NCBI GenBank assembly: GCA_009801085.1
Contig: VNWV01000001.1
Span: 2,914,001-2,978,000 of the forward strand
From: Lasiodiplodia sp. COLG20
Taxonomy: Eukaryota; Ascomycota; Dothideomycetes; Botryosphaeriales; Botryosphaeriaceae
Length of the DNA: 64,000 nt
Reading direction: 5' to 3'
How positions within the stretch are numbered: the first letter of the stretch is position 1; the number at the start of each line of letters is the position of its first letter. Of this stretch, positions 33,146-43,984 are shown piece by piece. The notes beneath the pieces were generated by a model. The model saw nothing but the letters and a program-made list of their open reading frames with translations, had not been told where the DNA came from and searched no databases. Made by a program: the position numbers and the translations under genes.

Positions 33146-34959
33146 ATGGAGAAAGTCAAGTCCTCGCGCGTCGCCCATTATGCGGGCAAGCTGGCTGTCG
33201 AGAACGAGCCCGGTCTCACAAACACCCAGCTTATGCTCACCAACCACGACTTGAAGCCCGTAGAGCCCGAACGCCGTCAGTGGAGGTCATGGAATTTCGT
33301 TGGTTTCTGGGTTGGTACGTCGAAGCTTTTGTAATCTTTTATCAGCCCACGCTAACGCGACCGTCAGCCGATTCCTTCAACATCAACACTTGGATGATTG
33401 CTTCCTCGACCATCACCAATGGCTGTTCGTGGTGGCAAGCATGGATCTGCGTCTGGATAGGCTATGCCATCGCTGCCTGCTTCATCTGCTTGACCGGCCG
33501 CATTGGCGCCATGTATCACATCGGTTTTCCCGTCGTTAACAGGGCTTCGTTCGGAATCTGGGGCTCGCTATGGCCCGTCTTCAACCGTGCCGCCATGGCT
33601 TGCGTCTGGTACGGCGTGCAGTCTTGGATCGGCGGTCAGTGCGTGCAGTTGATGATCCGCTCCATCTGGAACAACTGGAGAGAGGTGAGTGAAAACAGCA
33701 GCCCTCAAGCAACAAGACACTAACCTCTTCCACCACAGGGCGTCGTTCCGAATGGCATCAAGAGCTCCGGCACCAGCACCGTCATGTTCGTCAGTTTTTT
33801 CCTCTTCTGGCTCGGCTCCCTCCCGGCCATCTGGTTCCCCGTGCACAAGATCCGCCATCTCTTCACCGTCAAGGCCTACGTGGTCCCGGTGGCCGGCCTG
33901 GCCTTCTTCATCTGGTTCATCGTCAAGGCCGGCGGCGTCGGCCCCATCGTGCACCAGCCCGCCCAGCTCAAGGGTAGCGCCCTGGCCTGGGAGATCGTCA
34001 AGGGCATCATGTCGTCCATTGCCAACTTCGCCACTCTCATCGTCAACGACCCCGACTTCTCGCGCTTCGCCAAGACCCCCAAGAGCGCCTTCTGGTCGCA
34101 GCTGATCACCATCCCCGTCGGCTTCGCCGTGACCTCCTTCATCGGCATCATCGTCTCCTCGTCCGCCACCATCATCTACCCGGGCCAGGAGCCCATCTGG
34201 AACCCGCTCGACCTGCTCACGCGCGTGCTCGACGAGGAGAATACCTCGGCCAACCGCTTCGGCGTCTTCTGCATCGCGGCCGCCTTCACGCTCGCCCAGC
34301 TCGGCACCAACATTGCCGCCAACTCCGTGTCCGCCGGCACCGACATGACGGCGCTGCTGCCGCGCTGGATCAACATCCGCCGCGGCGGCTACATCTGCGC
34401 CGTCGTCGGCCTGTGCATGTGCCCGTGGAACCTGCTGTCTTCGAGCAACAACTTCACCACCTACCTGTCGGCCTACTCGGTCTTCCTGTCGTCCATCGCC
34501 GGCGTCATGATCAGCGACTACTACTGGGTGCGCCGCGGCTACCTCGACATCCACCAGCTCTACTCGGGCCGCCGTTCCGGCGTTTACTTCTTCACCCTCG
34601 GCTTCCACTGGCGCGGCTACGCCGCCTACATCGCCGGCATTTTGATTAATGTCGTCGGCTTCGCTGGCGCTATCGGCCGCGATGTTCCGATTGGTGCGAC
34701 GTATATTTATAACGTCAACTTCTTTGCCGGCTTCCTCGTCAGCAGCATCATGTACTGGGCCCTGTGCCGCCTCTTCCCCATCCCGGCCACCAGCGACACC
34801 TGGATGGAGGTCGGCGACGAGATCACCGACGTGCGCCTGGCCTACGACGACCGTGCGAGCGACGCCTACGATGAGGAGGTCGTGACGGGTGGCACCAAGG
34901 GCGTGTCGTCGTCGAGTGGCGTAGAGCAAGGGTCGGCGAAGGATGGGCTCAAGCTGTGA
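33146..34959 (+). CDS. Uracil/uridine/allantoin permease, NCS1 Fur4 family
   Basis: Plasma-membrane proton symporter for a pyrimidine or related nucleobase. Exons 33146-33314, 33368-33684 and 33739-34959 give 568 aa from the ATG at 33146. Family blocks are ADSFNINTWMIASS, GCSWWQAWICVWIGYA, RIGAMYHIGFPVVNRASFG, FNRAAMACVWYGVQSWIGG, HKIRHLFTVKAYVVP, NDPDFSRFAKTPKSAFWSQL and AQLGTNIAANSVSAGTDMT, then CPWNLLSSSNNF. About 12 hydrophobic segments are visible. These match the Fur4/Dal4/Fui1 group more closely than the FurA-type thiamine group, but the substrate within the group is not settled. The N-terminus is uncertain: the frame is open back to about 32930 without an ATG, and a 22-codon frame starts at 32853. 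A 472-codon antisense frame is a shadow. Confidence 0.9.
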
Positions 34960-35718
34960 TTTTTTTTTCCCTTTCTTTGTATCCAAATTTAGCCGGTCAC
35001 TTCTGTTTTTTATTAGATCGGGGGATGTTTGATTAAAAAGAGTTGGATGTAGAGGAGCTCGTTGTGATGAGATATGATACCAAGGACGGCTCTTTCCCGG
35101 TGTATAACGATAGGGTTATACATTCTTTAGCGGCTTAGAAGAAGAATGCGAGCTATTTACTCGAGAGGAAGACAATTTGTTCTCGACTTCGACTTCTTGA
35201 TGCTTGATGTTATGGTACGTGTGTGACTGTATTGCTCAGGTTGACTTGCTAGTATTAACGTGAAGATGCTATTCAATACTGAAGTATCAACTACTCCAGT
35301 ATTAGTATTGTTCAGATTCCAAGCAAATGAGCATGCTACCTTGCTGTCTTCCTCGGAATCGGCAAGGAGCGAAAGGACTGACTTTGATTGTTACACGAAC
35401 AAAATTATCCAAGTCGATGTCATTCAAGCCTTTCCTGGGTCTTTCGGCCCAAAAGGCTAGTGGTTTGCGAAGAGCAACATCTCACAAAAGGACGCATTAT
35501 CCCACAACGCAACGGAAGGTAGAGAATGATACAGCAGTATTAAAAAAAAATGTCTTGAAACGACATAGTCTCAAAAAAAGAACAATCGAACTCCAGAACT
35601 CCGGCGACAATTATTCCTGGAAGGACATCGCCGCCTGCGTAGACGACCATACCAAGCGTTGAGGATGAATCCATGGTAGAGGAATGGTGCCAGGCACGTG
35701 GATAAAAAGTAGCGCTGC
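34960..35718. other. Convergent 3' region
   Basis: AT-rich 3' flanks of the permease (plus) and HSBP1 (minus). Short frames only. Confidence 0.5.
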
Positions 35719-36394
35719 TCACTTGTCGTCACCGTCGCTCTTTGGCTCGGCTCCTGTCTGGATGGTGGTTTCGAGTGCGTCAAGACGGCGGCTCATGTCG
35801 TCCACTATGAAGCGTGATGCCCTCGGTCAGCTTGAGAGGTTGCATATGTTGTAGAGCGTGAAGAAACCCATGAAGCTGCTTGCACGTGACGGAGAGAGAT
35901 ATGGAAGGACTAGTTGTCGACACCAAGCAACAAAACTCCGACTAGCAGAGCAGAGGTTGGATACAAAGAAGAAGAGACTGAATGAGAGGATGAAGACCTG
36001 GCAAGAGGAAAGGAAAGTCTTGTGGAAGACTGGGAGTAACAGTAGCCCACGAGAAAGCACATGAAAAACAGGTAACCAGAAAGGACGATATGGAAAACAG
36101 ATGACCAGATGAAATGATATGGGATACGCACTCTTCTCTAGCAGCTCCTTCGAGATGTTGGTGAACTTGGAGGAGAGCTGGTTGATTAGGTCGTCGACGA
36201 CGGCCACGAGTTCGGCGGAGCTGCCCTCGCCGCTCACAGGCTACGGTTCGCGGTTAGCTCAGACTGTCGTGATTCACCGCTCTGAGATAGCGGAGCGGGG
36301 GGTGGTGGGTTATCGGGGAGGCAAGGGCGGCAGGGGGGTGGAGGGAGAGGAACACCCGTACCGAGCTTGAGGATGGCGCGTCGCGTTCGGACAT
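35719..36394 (-). CDS. HSBP1: Heat shock factor-binding protein 1 homologue
   Basis: Small coiled-coil protein that in animals and plants binds trimeric heat shock factor and attenuates its activity. It is found only by splicing: exons 36394-36362, 36240-36132 and 35804-35719 give 75 aa. The sequence has the family pattern: ELVAVVDDLINQLSSKFTNI followed by SKELLEKMDDMSRRLDALE, a continuous heptad-repeat helix in which the second splice creates the conserved K-M-DDM. The C-terminus is short and polar (SDGDDK). The second intron (36131-35805) is 327 nt, long for this genome window. It is divergent from EBP2, with 377 bases between start codons. HSF attenuation in fungi is inferred from the family. 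Confidence 0.88.
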
Positions 36395-36771
36395 TGTTGT
36401 TTGCGAGGAGTGAGGCGGTCGGGCGATGAAGTAAGAAGACCAATAGAGTCTGCGGCTTCACGGTCCGAAAAAAGGCGCGATTTCTGAAAAGTAGTGCAGG
36501 GAGGGATATTGTTGTTGTCGTTGTTTTGGCAGGTCGCACGTGGGAGAGAGATCCGCAGGGCTGATGAGTCTCGGCCGGGGAGCCCAGGCCGCAGTGCACG
36601 GGCCACAGAGCCCCCGGGCGGTGAGCGGCGCCAAGATTGCGAGGCCCGTCGCTGCTCCCAAAAATTTCGGAGAGCAGGTCGCGCAAAAGTGACCCGCAGC
36701 GCGCGCCGAAACATTTCTCGCCCTCCCAACCCACTCGCCCACCCCCGGTTTTTCTCATTCGCGTAGCCACA
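36395..36771. promoter_or_regulatory. Shared promoter of HSBP1 and EBP2, with RRPE- and PAC-like motifs
   Basis: An AAAAATTT (36660-36667) lies 105 bases before the EBP2 start and a GATGAG (36563-36568) about 205 bases before it. In budding yeast, RRPE (AAAAATTT) and PAC (GATGAG) mark ribosome-biogenesis promoters. Their use here is inferred from the nature of EBP2. Confidence 0.4.
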
Positions 36772-38150
36772 ATGGTCAAGAAGGGCGGCAGCAAATTGCT
36801 CAATCTCCTCCAGAAGGAGAAGGGCTACGACTACAAGAAGGACAAGCAAAAGAAGCTCCAGAAGCAGGCCGAGAAGCGCAAGCAGCCAAAGAAGCAGGAG
36901 GATGACGACGACAGTGCTGAGGAAGATGAGGTCGAGGGCGGTGTTTCCGTGAATGCCCAGGCGCAGGAAGACTCTGGCTCCGGTGGAGACGAGGCCGAGA
37001 AGCAGATTCGCTCCGAGGCGCGCAAGGCCGCTGCAAGCAAGGATGAGAGCGAGGACGAAGTGGACAGCGACGATGAGGAGACACCGAAGGTGCGACGAAG
37101 ATGTTTTCACATATCGTGGTAGAAATGCTGACCTTTGCCCCCGCAGATCGATCTGTCCAGGCTCGAGGACGACGACTCCGATTCCAGCGGCGAAGAGCTC
37201 GAAGAGAACGACGACGAAGATGATGATGACGACGAGGAGGAAGATATTGCTCTGTCAGACCTCGAGTCGGTCGCCTCGGACGAAAAGGGCGACATCATCC
37301 CCCACCAACGCCTCACCATCAACAACACCTCCGCCCTGCTTGCCGCCGTGCACCGCATCGAATGGAAGACGAAGAAGCAGCCATTTTCCGACCACCAGGC
37401 TGTTACCTCGGACGCCGCCATCGAGATCCAGGACACCAACGATGACCTGAACCGCGAGCTTGCTTTCTACCAACAGGCCCTCGCCGCCGTCAACACCGCC
37501 CGTGAGGCGCTGAAGAAGGAGGGCGTGCCGTTCACGCGCCCTAACGACTACTTCGCTGAGATGGTCAAGAGTGATGAGCACATGGGCAAGATCAAGCAAA
37601 AGCTTATCGACGAGGCCGCCGGCAAGAAGGCCGCCGCCGAGGCTCGCCGCCAGCGCGATCTCAAGAAGTTCGGCAAGGCCGTGCAGATCGCGAAGGAGCA
37701 GGAGAAGGCCAAGGCGAAGAAGGACACGATAGAGAAGATCAACCTGCTGAAGAGGAGTACGTCTCCTATTATCCTTCCCTTCCATTCCCTATTCCAAGCT
37801 CCCAAACTAACATCTCTTTCTTTCCTTCAACAGAACGCCAAGGTGCCGACCTGGAAAACGAAAAGGAAGACGATCTCTTCGACGTCGCCCTCGAAGACGC
37901 CGAGGAGACGGCCCGCAAGGACAAGCTCGCCCGCCGCGGCGGTGCCGGCGGCCGCGGCGGCAACGGCCCCAACCCCAAGCGCGCGAAGAAGGATGCCAAA
38001 TACGGCTTCGGCGGCAAGAAGCGCTTCGCCAAGAGCAATGACGCGCAGAGCAGCGCCGACGGCAGGGGATTCTCGGTCAAGAAGATGAAGGCGGGCGCCA
38101 ATGCGGCCAAGAAGCGCCCGGGCAAGAGCAGGCGAGCGGTGAGGAAGTAA
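36772..38150 (+). CDS. EBP2: rRNA-processing protein Ebp2
   Basis: Nucleolar factor required for 27S pre-rRNA processing and 60S subunit assembly. Exons 36772-37089, 37147-37756 and 37834-38150 give 414 aa. The N-terminus is highly charged: a Lys-rich KGYDYKKDKQKKLQKQAEK block is followed by long acidic Asp/Glu runs. The conserved core follows: IALSDLESVASDEKGDIIPH, HRIEWKTKKQPFSDHQAV, RELAFYQQALAAVNTARE, GVPFTRPNDYFAEMVKSDEH and MGKIKQKLIDE, then KKFGKAVQIAKEQEK. The C-terminus is basic and Gly-rich (KYGFGGKKRFAKSNDAQS.., KKRPGKSRRAVRK), typical of Ebp2. The start follows CCACAATGG. It shares its upstream region with HSBP1. Confidence 0.95.
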
Positions 38151-38994
38151 GTTGGGTCGTAGCTCTGAGGAGAGAGCAGTAGGTGGTAGTAGCAGCATTG
38201 GGGTGGACAAAGCGGACTCGACGTGGCAATATCTCAGTCGCTTCGTGCGCGCGTGGCGTTATTATGGTTCGTATGGGAGGAAGGCGGATCGAAATCAAAA
38301 AGTTTAAAGATACGGAGGAGGAGGGATTTCTTACTCTTTGTGGCTGATTGGGAAAGCCTTTTTCTATCTTATTCCCCCCACCCCTTGTGAACACATTTTG
38401 TTCTGCAGAATAAGGCATTGGGAGGCGTCTTGCGGCGTTCAAATTTGGCATCACGCTATGACAATTACTTTGTTCGTTCATTATTTCTCATAAAGTTCGC
38501 TGACGTGGTTTAGTCGCTAGCGAGCTTCCGTAATTGGAACGAGTTAAACACGAGCGAGCGATTAAGAACACTTCGGCCCGTTGCGGTTTCCCAAGATGGA
38601 GAAGAGAGACAAGCTTGCAACTGTATTCCTACATCGTTCTACATTTCGATTTGTAAGGAAAAATCATGTCCAGATGCCGCGTATCCCCCGTCTCTTCTGA
38701 TGATGTTTTGTCAGGACTCAGCAGAAATCCTACAGCGTGGTTCTCTCATCAATATGCTCCGTCTTGAATCTAGAGTAGAGCCATGTGCCCCTTTTAGAAT
38801 GCTCTGCGGCGGCCCGCGCCAAGCAACAGTCGGCCTTTCTACCATCTCACAGTGGTGTATCCCCAAATTACAAGGAAATAAATTCGACTCATAAGCCCCG
38901 TCCCAGAACGCCAGACCAAAAATTAGATATTAAAAGAGAGACAATGACTTCCGTCATACGCTTATAGAACGGTTTGAGTTTTTTTACAGCCCAC
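38151..38994. other. Convergent 3' region between EBP2 and the purine permease
   Basis: No gene; AT-richer sequence expected to hold the 3' UTRs of the two convergent genes. Confidence 0.5.
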
Positions 38995-41064
38995 TCAAAT
39001 TCGGTCCGACGGTGCGACGCGGAACTGGCGCAGATCGAAGCGCTCGACGTCCGGCTCCCTGTCGTCTGACATAGGGGGCATCCGCACGCCAGGGTACGTC
39101 TTCATGGGGAAGCTCACGCTAAAGCTAGGATCGTGCTTGTGGTGGTCGAGGCCGGCGTCTCCGACCTTGATGTCGATGGATTCGTCGCCTAAGGATCCGT
39201 GAGTTTGATGTCGGAGATGCTTCTGCAGCTCGTGTGAGTCTCTCGACTCGAGTTCGCGGGCTTTGCGCCCTGCCGCGCCGCCGTGGTGGCCGAAGCGGAC
39301 GAAGGCGTTGCTGATGGTGTTGACGAACCACGGCGACGAGCCGCCGGGCTTGTAGTTCCAGTACTCGCGCGCGTCCTCGTCTGCGGGGGTGATGCGGCCG
39401 CGCGAGACGATGCGGGTTAGAGCAATGGGCACGTTGATGGTGACGTAGGTCAGGATGCCGGCGATCAAGCCGTACGCGGTGCTGTACGACATGGGCACGA
39501 AGATGATGGTGACGAAGGCGGGTACGGCGTCGCCGATGTAGCGCCAGTTGATGGCGACGACCTGGCGTACCATCATGGCGCCGACCAGGACGAGCGTGCA
39601 GCCAGTGGCCCACGGCGGGATTGAGGCGAAGATGGGCGCGAAGAAGAGCGAGATGAAAAAGCAGAGACCGGTCGTCATGGCGGTAAGGCCCGTTTTGCCT
39701 CCTTCAGCGATGCCAGCACCCGATTCGATGAAGGCTGTCACGGGACTTACACCGAATAGGGCTCCAACACTGATGCTGAAAGCATCGGTGCAATAGGCCG
39801 CTGTTGAACGTGGGAAGTCACCTGTCGATCCATCCACTACCCCGGAAAAACGAGCCATACTGTACAAAGTTGCAGTACAGTCGATGATATCGACGTATAG
39901 GAAGGTAAAAAGCGCGAGGGCAAATTCACCGGGCGCGCGCGAAATATTCCAGTCCAGTGCATTGAGAGTCCGCTCGATGGGGTGGAAAGTCACTACCTTC
40001 TTGAAGAAGTCGAATTGGCTATCACCTTCGGGAGTATCCGGGAAGTAGGTGACAGAAGTGCCGCGTCTGGGATACAAGTCAGTAGTCTGTTTCAGGTGGG
40101 CGCTTTGGTGTATGCTGGCTGACTCACGGCCAAGAGATGATGGAGACGACCAAGATTCCAATAATCATGGCGCTTTTCACCTTATACGACATCAGGTACG
40201 CAGTCAGGATTCCACCGCAGAAAAAGCCGATCCACAGCTACTCATTGTTAGGCCGTCCACACGCGATACGGGTGCAGAGATTACTTACCGTCGGATTCTG
40301 CATCTTGTGACTCTGACACTCGCCAAACTCATCCCTGTACTCTGGTGGACAGCCGGCGAGATCCAAGGGAGTAGCACTGGCGCCAGTGATAGCGCCAATT
40401 CCTGCACTATACGACAATCCTATCTCGGCGAGAAAAAGGCCTATTCCGCAGGCAGCGGCAACCTTCAAGGAGGTCGGGAGCATGCGGACCAGCCACTGTC
40501 GCATTCCTAGGAGAGACAGTAGGATGAAAATGAAGCCCTCGGCAAAGACGGCGGTCAGAGCCAAGCCATATGGAACAAGGCGAGTTCCGTGGAAGCCGAC
40601 TACCTGATAGGTAAAGTAGGCATTGAGGCCCATGCCGGGGGCCAAGGCGACGGGCAAGTTGGTGATGAGGCCGAAGAAGAAAGACGCGAAGGCGGAAATG
40701 GCACTGGTGGCGGTGATGAGGTCGCGATTCAGGCCTATGAGGCAGGATTGGTAGTCCGGATCATTGGCGCATGTTGGGTCGCTAGCATCGCGGCACTTGC
40801 ATGTGCCGCCAGAGTCGGTCAGGACGGTGGCATTGACGGCAATGATGTAGGCCATGGTGAAAAAGGTGGTCACGCCAGCGCGCACCTCAGTCAGGAAATG
40901 AGCATCCGGAATCTCGTCGGCCTGGAAAGTCAGAGATGGGGCTACGGCCTGACGACTGCGAGGCAACTTACATGGCCAGAGCCGTCCAGGCGAAACAGGC
41001 GGCCGAACTTGGAGTCCGCCAGATAAGCATCGAGACGATGGCCTTGCTGCCGGAGGGCGTCCAT
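38995..41064 (-). CDS. azgA: Purine (hypoxanthine-adenine-guanine) permease, AzgA family
   Basis: Plasma-membrane proton symporter for purine bases. Exons 41064-40972, 40921-40289, 40237-40128 and 40066-38995 give 635 aa. The protein starts MDALRQQGHRLDAYLADSK. Family blocks follow: TEVRAGVTTFFTMAYIIAVN, LPVALAPGMGLNAYFTYQVV, SLKVAAACGIGLFLAEIGL, LYVDIIDCTATLYSMARF, GVSPVTAFIESGAGIAEGG and RTGLTAMTTG-like (KTGLTAMTTGLCF), then VGAMMVRQVV. About 12-14 hydrophobic segments are visible. The spacing of the Cys-rich insert after the first segment (CKCRDASDPTCANDPDYQSC) is characteristic of fungal AzgA. The C-terminus is a long cytoplasmic His/Glu/Arg-rich tail. It lies 4 kb from the Fur4-type permease. 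Confidence 0.93.
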
Positions 41065-41808
41065 TTTGGGACGAATAGACGAAGACAAAGGGAAGAGAAA
41101 GAGAAGTGACGGTGATCATGATGCGTACCAGAGGTGGAGCGGGCGCTACGCTTATACAACACGGACATAACGATATGGAGCTGGGGATCAGCAAGACGCT
41201 TGACTGACTAGCAGACGCGGCGACAGCCACGGGAAGGTTGGTGCGCACAGACCGGGCAGCTTATGGGGTCAAGTCTAAAGCCCTGTTCGGATTCGAAATA
41301 AGAAAAGCTCGAAGCTAAAGCGTAGGGCTGGCGTGTCGTAATGGCAATCTCGCAGCGGGAAAGCGTAGGCGTCGTCCGGGTGTAACGGGTGTCGCACGCT
41401 GCTAGCGCGTCGGTGGCGGGCAGGCCCTGCGGCGATTCCGTCGACGTCTTTTTGTTCGCGGGCGCCTCAAGCGCATTGGATCGGCGCGGTGCTGGGGAAT
41501 AGATTGCGGATCATCGGGGTGGTGGATGAAAGCGGGCGAGTGAAACGGCGACGGCAGCTTAAAGTGGCAGGGACGACCCGGGCTGCCACCCCTGCCGAAC
41601 TCGCCGACACTGGCTCCCGCTGTCGCGACCATGGCTGTCTAGCTTACGAGTAGCCATGGCGCCGAAATGACTCTGGCTGCACCGGCCCCCGGCTCCGCGA
41701 CACTTGAGATGATCCGCCGAGCTCTTCCATCTCCAAATCCGGCGCCGCAGCTCCGACGTTCAAGCCCACCCTCGTCCGCACCTTCTCGTCGCCTGCGCCT
41801 GTATCTGG
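41065..41808. other. Upstream region with candidate N-terminal frame for the next gene
   Basis: Contains the AzgA promoter and the 5' part of the methyltransferase-like gene. An ATG at 41667 starts a plausible N-terminus (MTLAAPAPGSATLEMIRR..), but it is in a different frame from the exon that begins at 41809. Confidence 0.4.
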
Positions 41809-43984
41809 ATGGGCGGCTCTATGTTTTCCGCAGACCTCTCATGGACCGACGAGTGCGCCGAGACTGTTGGCCAGCGCCGCGAGCGCCGTCTGCGCGGCCG
41901 CGAGCACGCCGGCTCGACTCAGAGCTTCCAGTCCGACGACTCCAAGTCCAGCTTCTGGTCGCTTCCCACCCGGCGTAAGAACAATGCCTCCAAGTCTCCC
42001 GCCACGAAGTCCATCTCCCGCAAGAGCTCCAAGTTGTCTCTGCACGACCACTCTCACTCAAGGCCCCGAGATGACAGCCTGGACTCCGCCACCGGATGGT
42101 CCCCCCCTGCTCAACTTCCACCTTCACAGTTTCCCATCATGCCACTTTTGCCCTCGATTGAGGAGCCGCGGCACTCCACCACCCGATCTTCCGGTAAATC
42201 AATCACTGCTGCTCTGCGTGCCTTTGACTGAGAGGACCTGCAGTTCGTACCGTGCAACATGTAGGACCTGATCGCCACTACAGAGGGAAGCGGATTATCG
42301 AAGAGTTGGAGTTCCATGAAATTCAGCAATTAAGTGAGGGCTCTTACGTCTCTCGAACAACAACCCGCAGCACCGAGGTGAGATTGAGAATACCACTCCG
42401 CACCTGCAGTTGCTGATGCAAGCCAGACTTCTTCTCCTTCGGTTTATGGCTGGTATGTAGAGAAACCGTCGCCCGCCAGTCCATCCTGTTCGATGTTTGC
42501 TCAACACCTGCAACGATTCTGACCCTACCAAGTCCGGAAGGCTCCTTTCCCAGTCAATGCGCCTTAGATCATGATGCCGCCAGCCCTGCCCACCTTAGTC
42601 CACCTAATGCCGGCCCTAACCACCTTACTCCACCTAATGTCGGCCCTAAGTCCACCTGGGAAGCTCCCTCGGATTGGGACATTGCCTCTATACGATCCTC
42701 GCAAACCGGCCAGTCCCTTGATAGCTCTTTTCTGTGTGACCCCGATTCTTCAGAGCTGACACAGTTCCAACGTTCTATTCGTCGCATGGAGCATGCCGAT
42801 CCGAAGCTCATTCTCGCACGCTTGAAGGACGACCCGGCTCCGGATGTCCTAGCCACTGACCCGTACGCCAAGGAAGAGCTTGCTGTGGAGAAGCACCTGT
42901 GGTGCCTCACAGCATTGCAACTGCAAAACATAGCAAATTCGCTTGTTCCTAATCAAGGAGTAGGCCCCCTTCTGGGCCTTCCTACGCTCTTCCGTCAGCC
43001 GAAGCGAGTCTTAGAGCTTTACAGCAATCTGGGTAAGCCACTGATGCATTGAATCCTTCCTTTCCCAGACCGTCTGCCGCCACAATCATGAACGCTAATA
43101 CCAATCCCTGGATAGCCGAAGTCTATCAGCTCTCCGCCATCTACCCCAAGTCACACATCTCTTACTTGACCGTGCGCCAACCGCTAACCAGCATACCCCT
43201 CCCTGCGAATATCCATCCCCTGACCGTGCCCGCGGCTGGCATCCTGCCCTTCCCTTACCCCACGGACTCGTTCAATCATATCCGATGCGCCACCCTCCCG
43301 TCGCATGTTCCGTCGTCGAAAATGCAGCCCGTGCTACGGGATCTGCTTCGGATGCTTGCTCCTGGAGGAATCTTGGAGTTGCGTCTCGTTGACAGCACAC
43401 CGGTGCGCGCCACCATGGGTCCAAGACTGCGCGCTTGGTTTGAAGATCACCTGATGTTGAACTTGGAAAAAGAATTCCTTTGCTCACGACCATTGGCGCT
43501 ATTTCCAAGCTGGGTGAAGGACTGTGGCTTACGCGTTCTCGAGGGCGGCAGCGGAGGGAACGATCTCGTGATCCAGCGGCTGCAGTTACCCGCGTGCGCT
43601 CGTCCCACGGGAACTGAATCCAAGCACTCGTCTTATTACTCTGCACGGTCGCAAAGCAGTACCAAGCGCAACACGCTCGAATACAACATACAAAAGGTCA
43701 TGGCCAGCAGCGGTACCGAGGCCGTGGATTTTGCAGCTCTCTCCGAGGAACCCTCCAAGGACGCCCCCGCTGCTCTGGAGGGAGACTTGGCGGCCCTGGA
43801 CGCGGAAATGGCGGCACTAGTAGCCCGCGGGCTGTGGAAAGACTCTTGGGGCTCGCTCGTCGACAGGGGATCGACAGTGGGCCACGACGTTATCTGGTGG
43901 TGGGATGATCCGGAGATCGTGCGCGAGTGCTGGGATTACAGCACCGTGTTCGAGTGCGGGACCATGTTTGCTTTTAAGGAGTGA
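41809..43984 (+). CDS. SAM-methyltransferase-like fungal protein
   Basis: Exons 41809-42193, 42244-42377, 42427-42452, 42533-43032 and 43116-43984 give 637 aa in phase. The first 300 residues are Ser/Pro/Arg-rich and probably disordered, with AGSTQSFQSDDSKSSFWSLP, RTVQHVGPDRHYRGKRIIEE and STETSSPSVYG. The C-terminal half looks like a degenerate class I methyltransferase. RVLELYSNLAEVYQL would sit near motif I, and LRDLLRMLAPGGILELRLVD fits the post-II/III region. The glycines of motif I (GxGxG) are not present, so catalytic activity is doubtful. The protein ends WDDPEIVRECWDYSTVFECG. Exon 3 is only 26 nt. The 5' end is unresolved; see the upstream entry. Function unknown. Confidence 0.65.

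Noticed and set aside
33568..34986. 472-codon minus-strand frame opposite the Fur4-type permease
   Set aside because: Shadow of a strongly biased membrane-protein gene; composition (His/Asp/Gly/Glu/Val) is that of a mirror frame.
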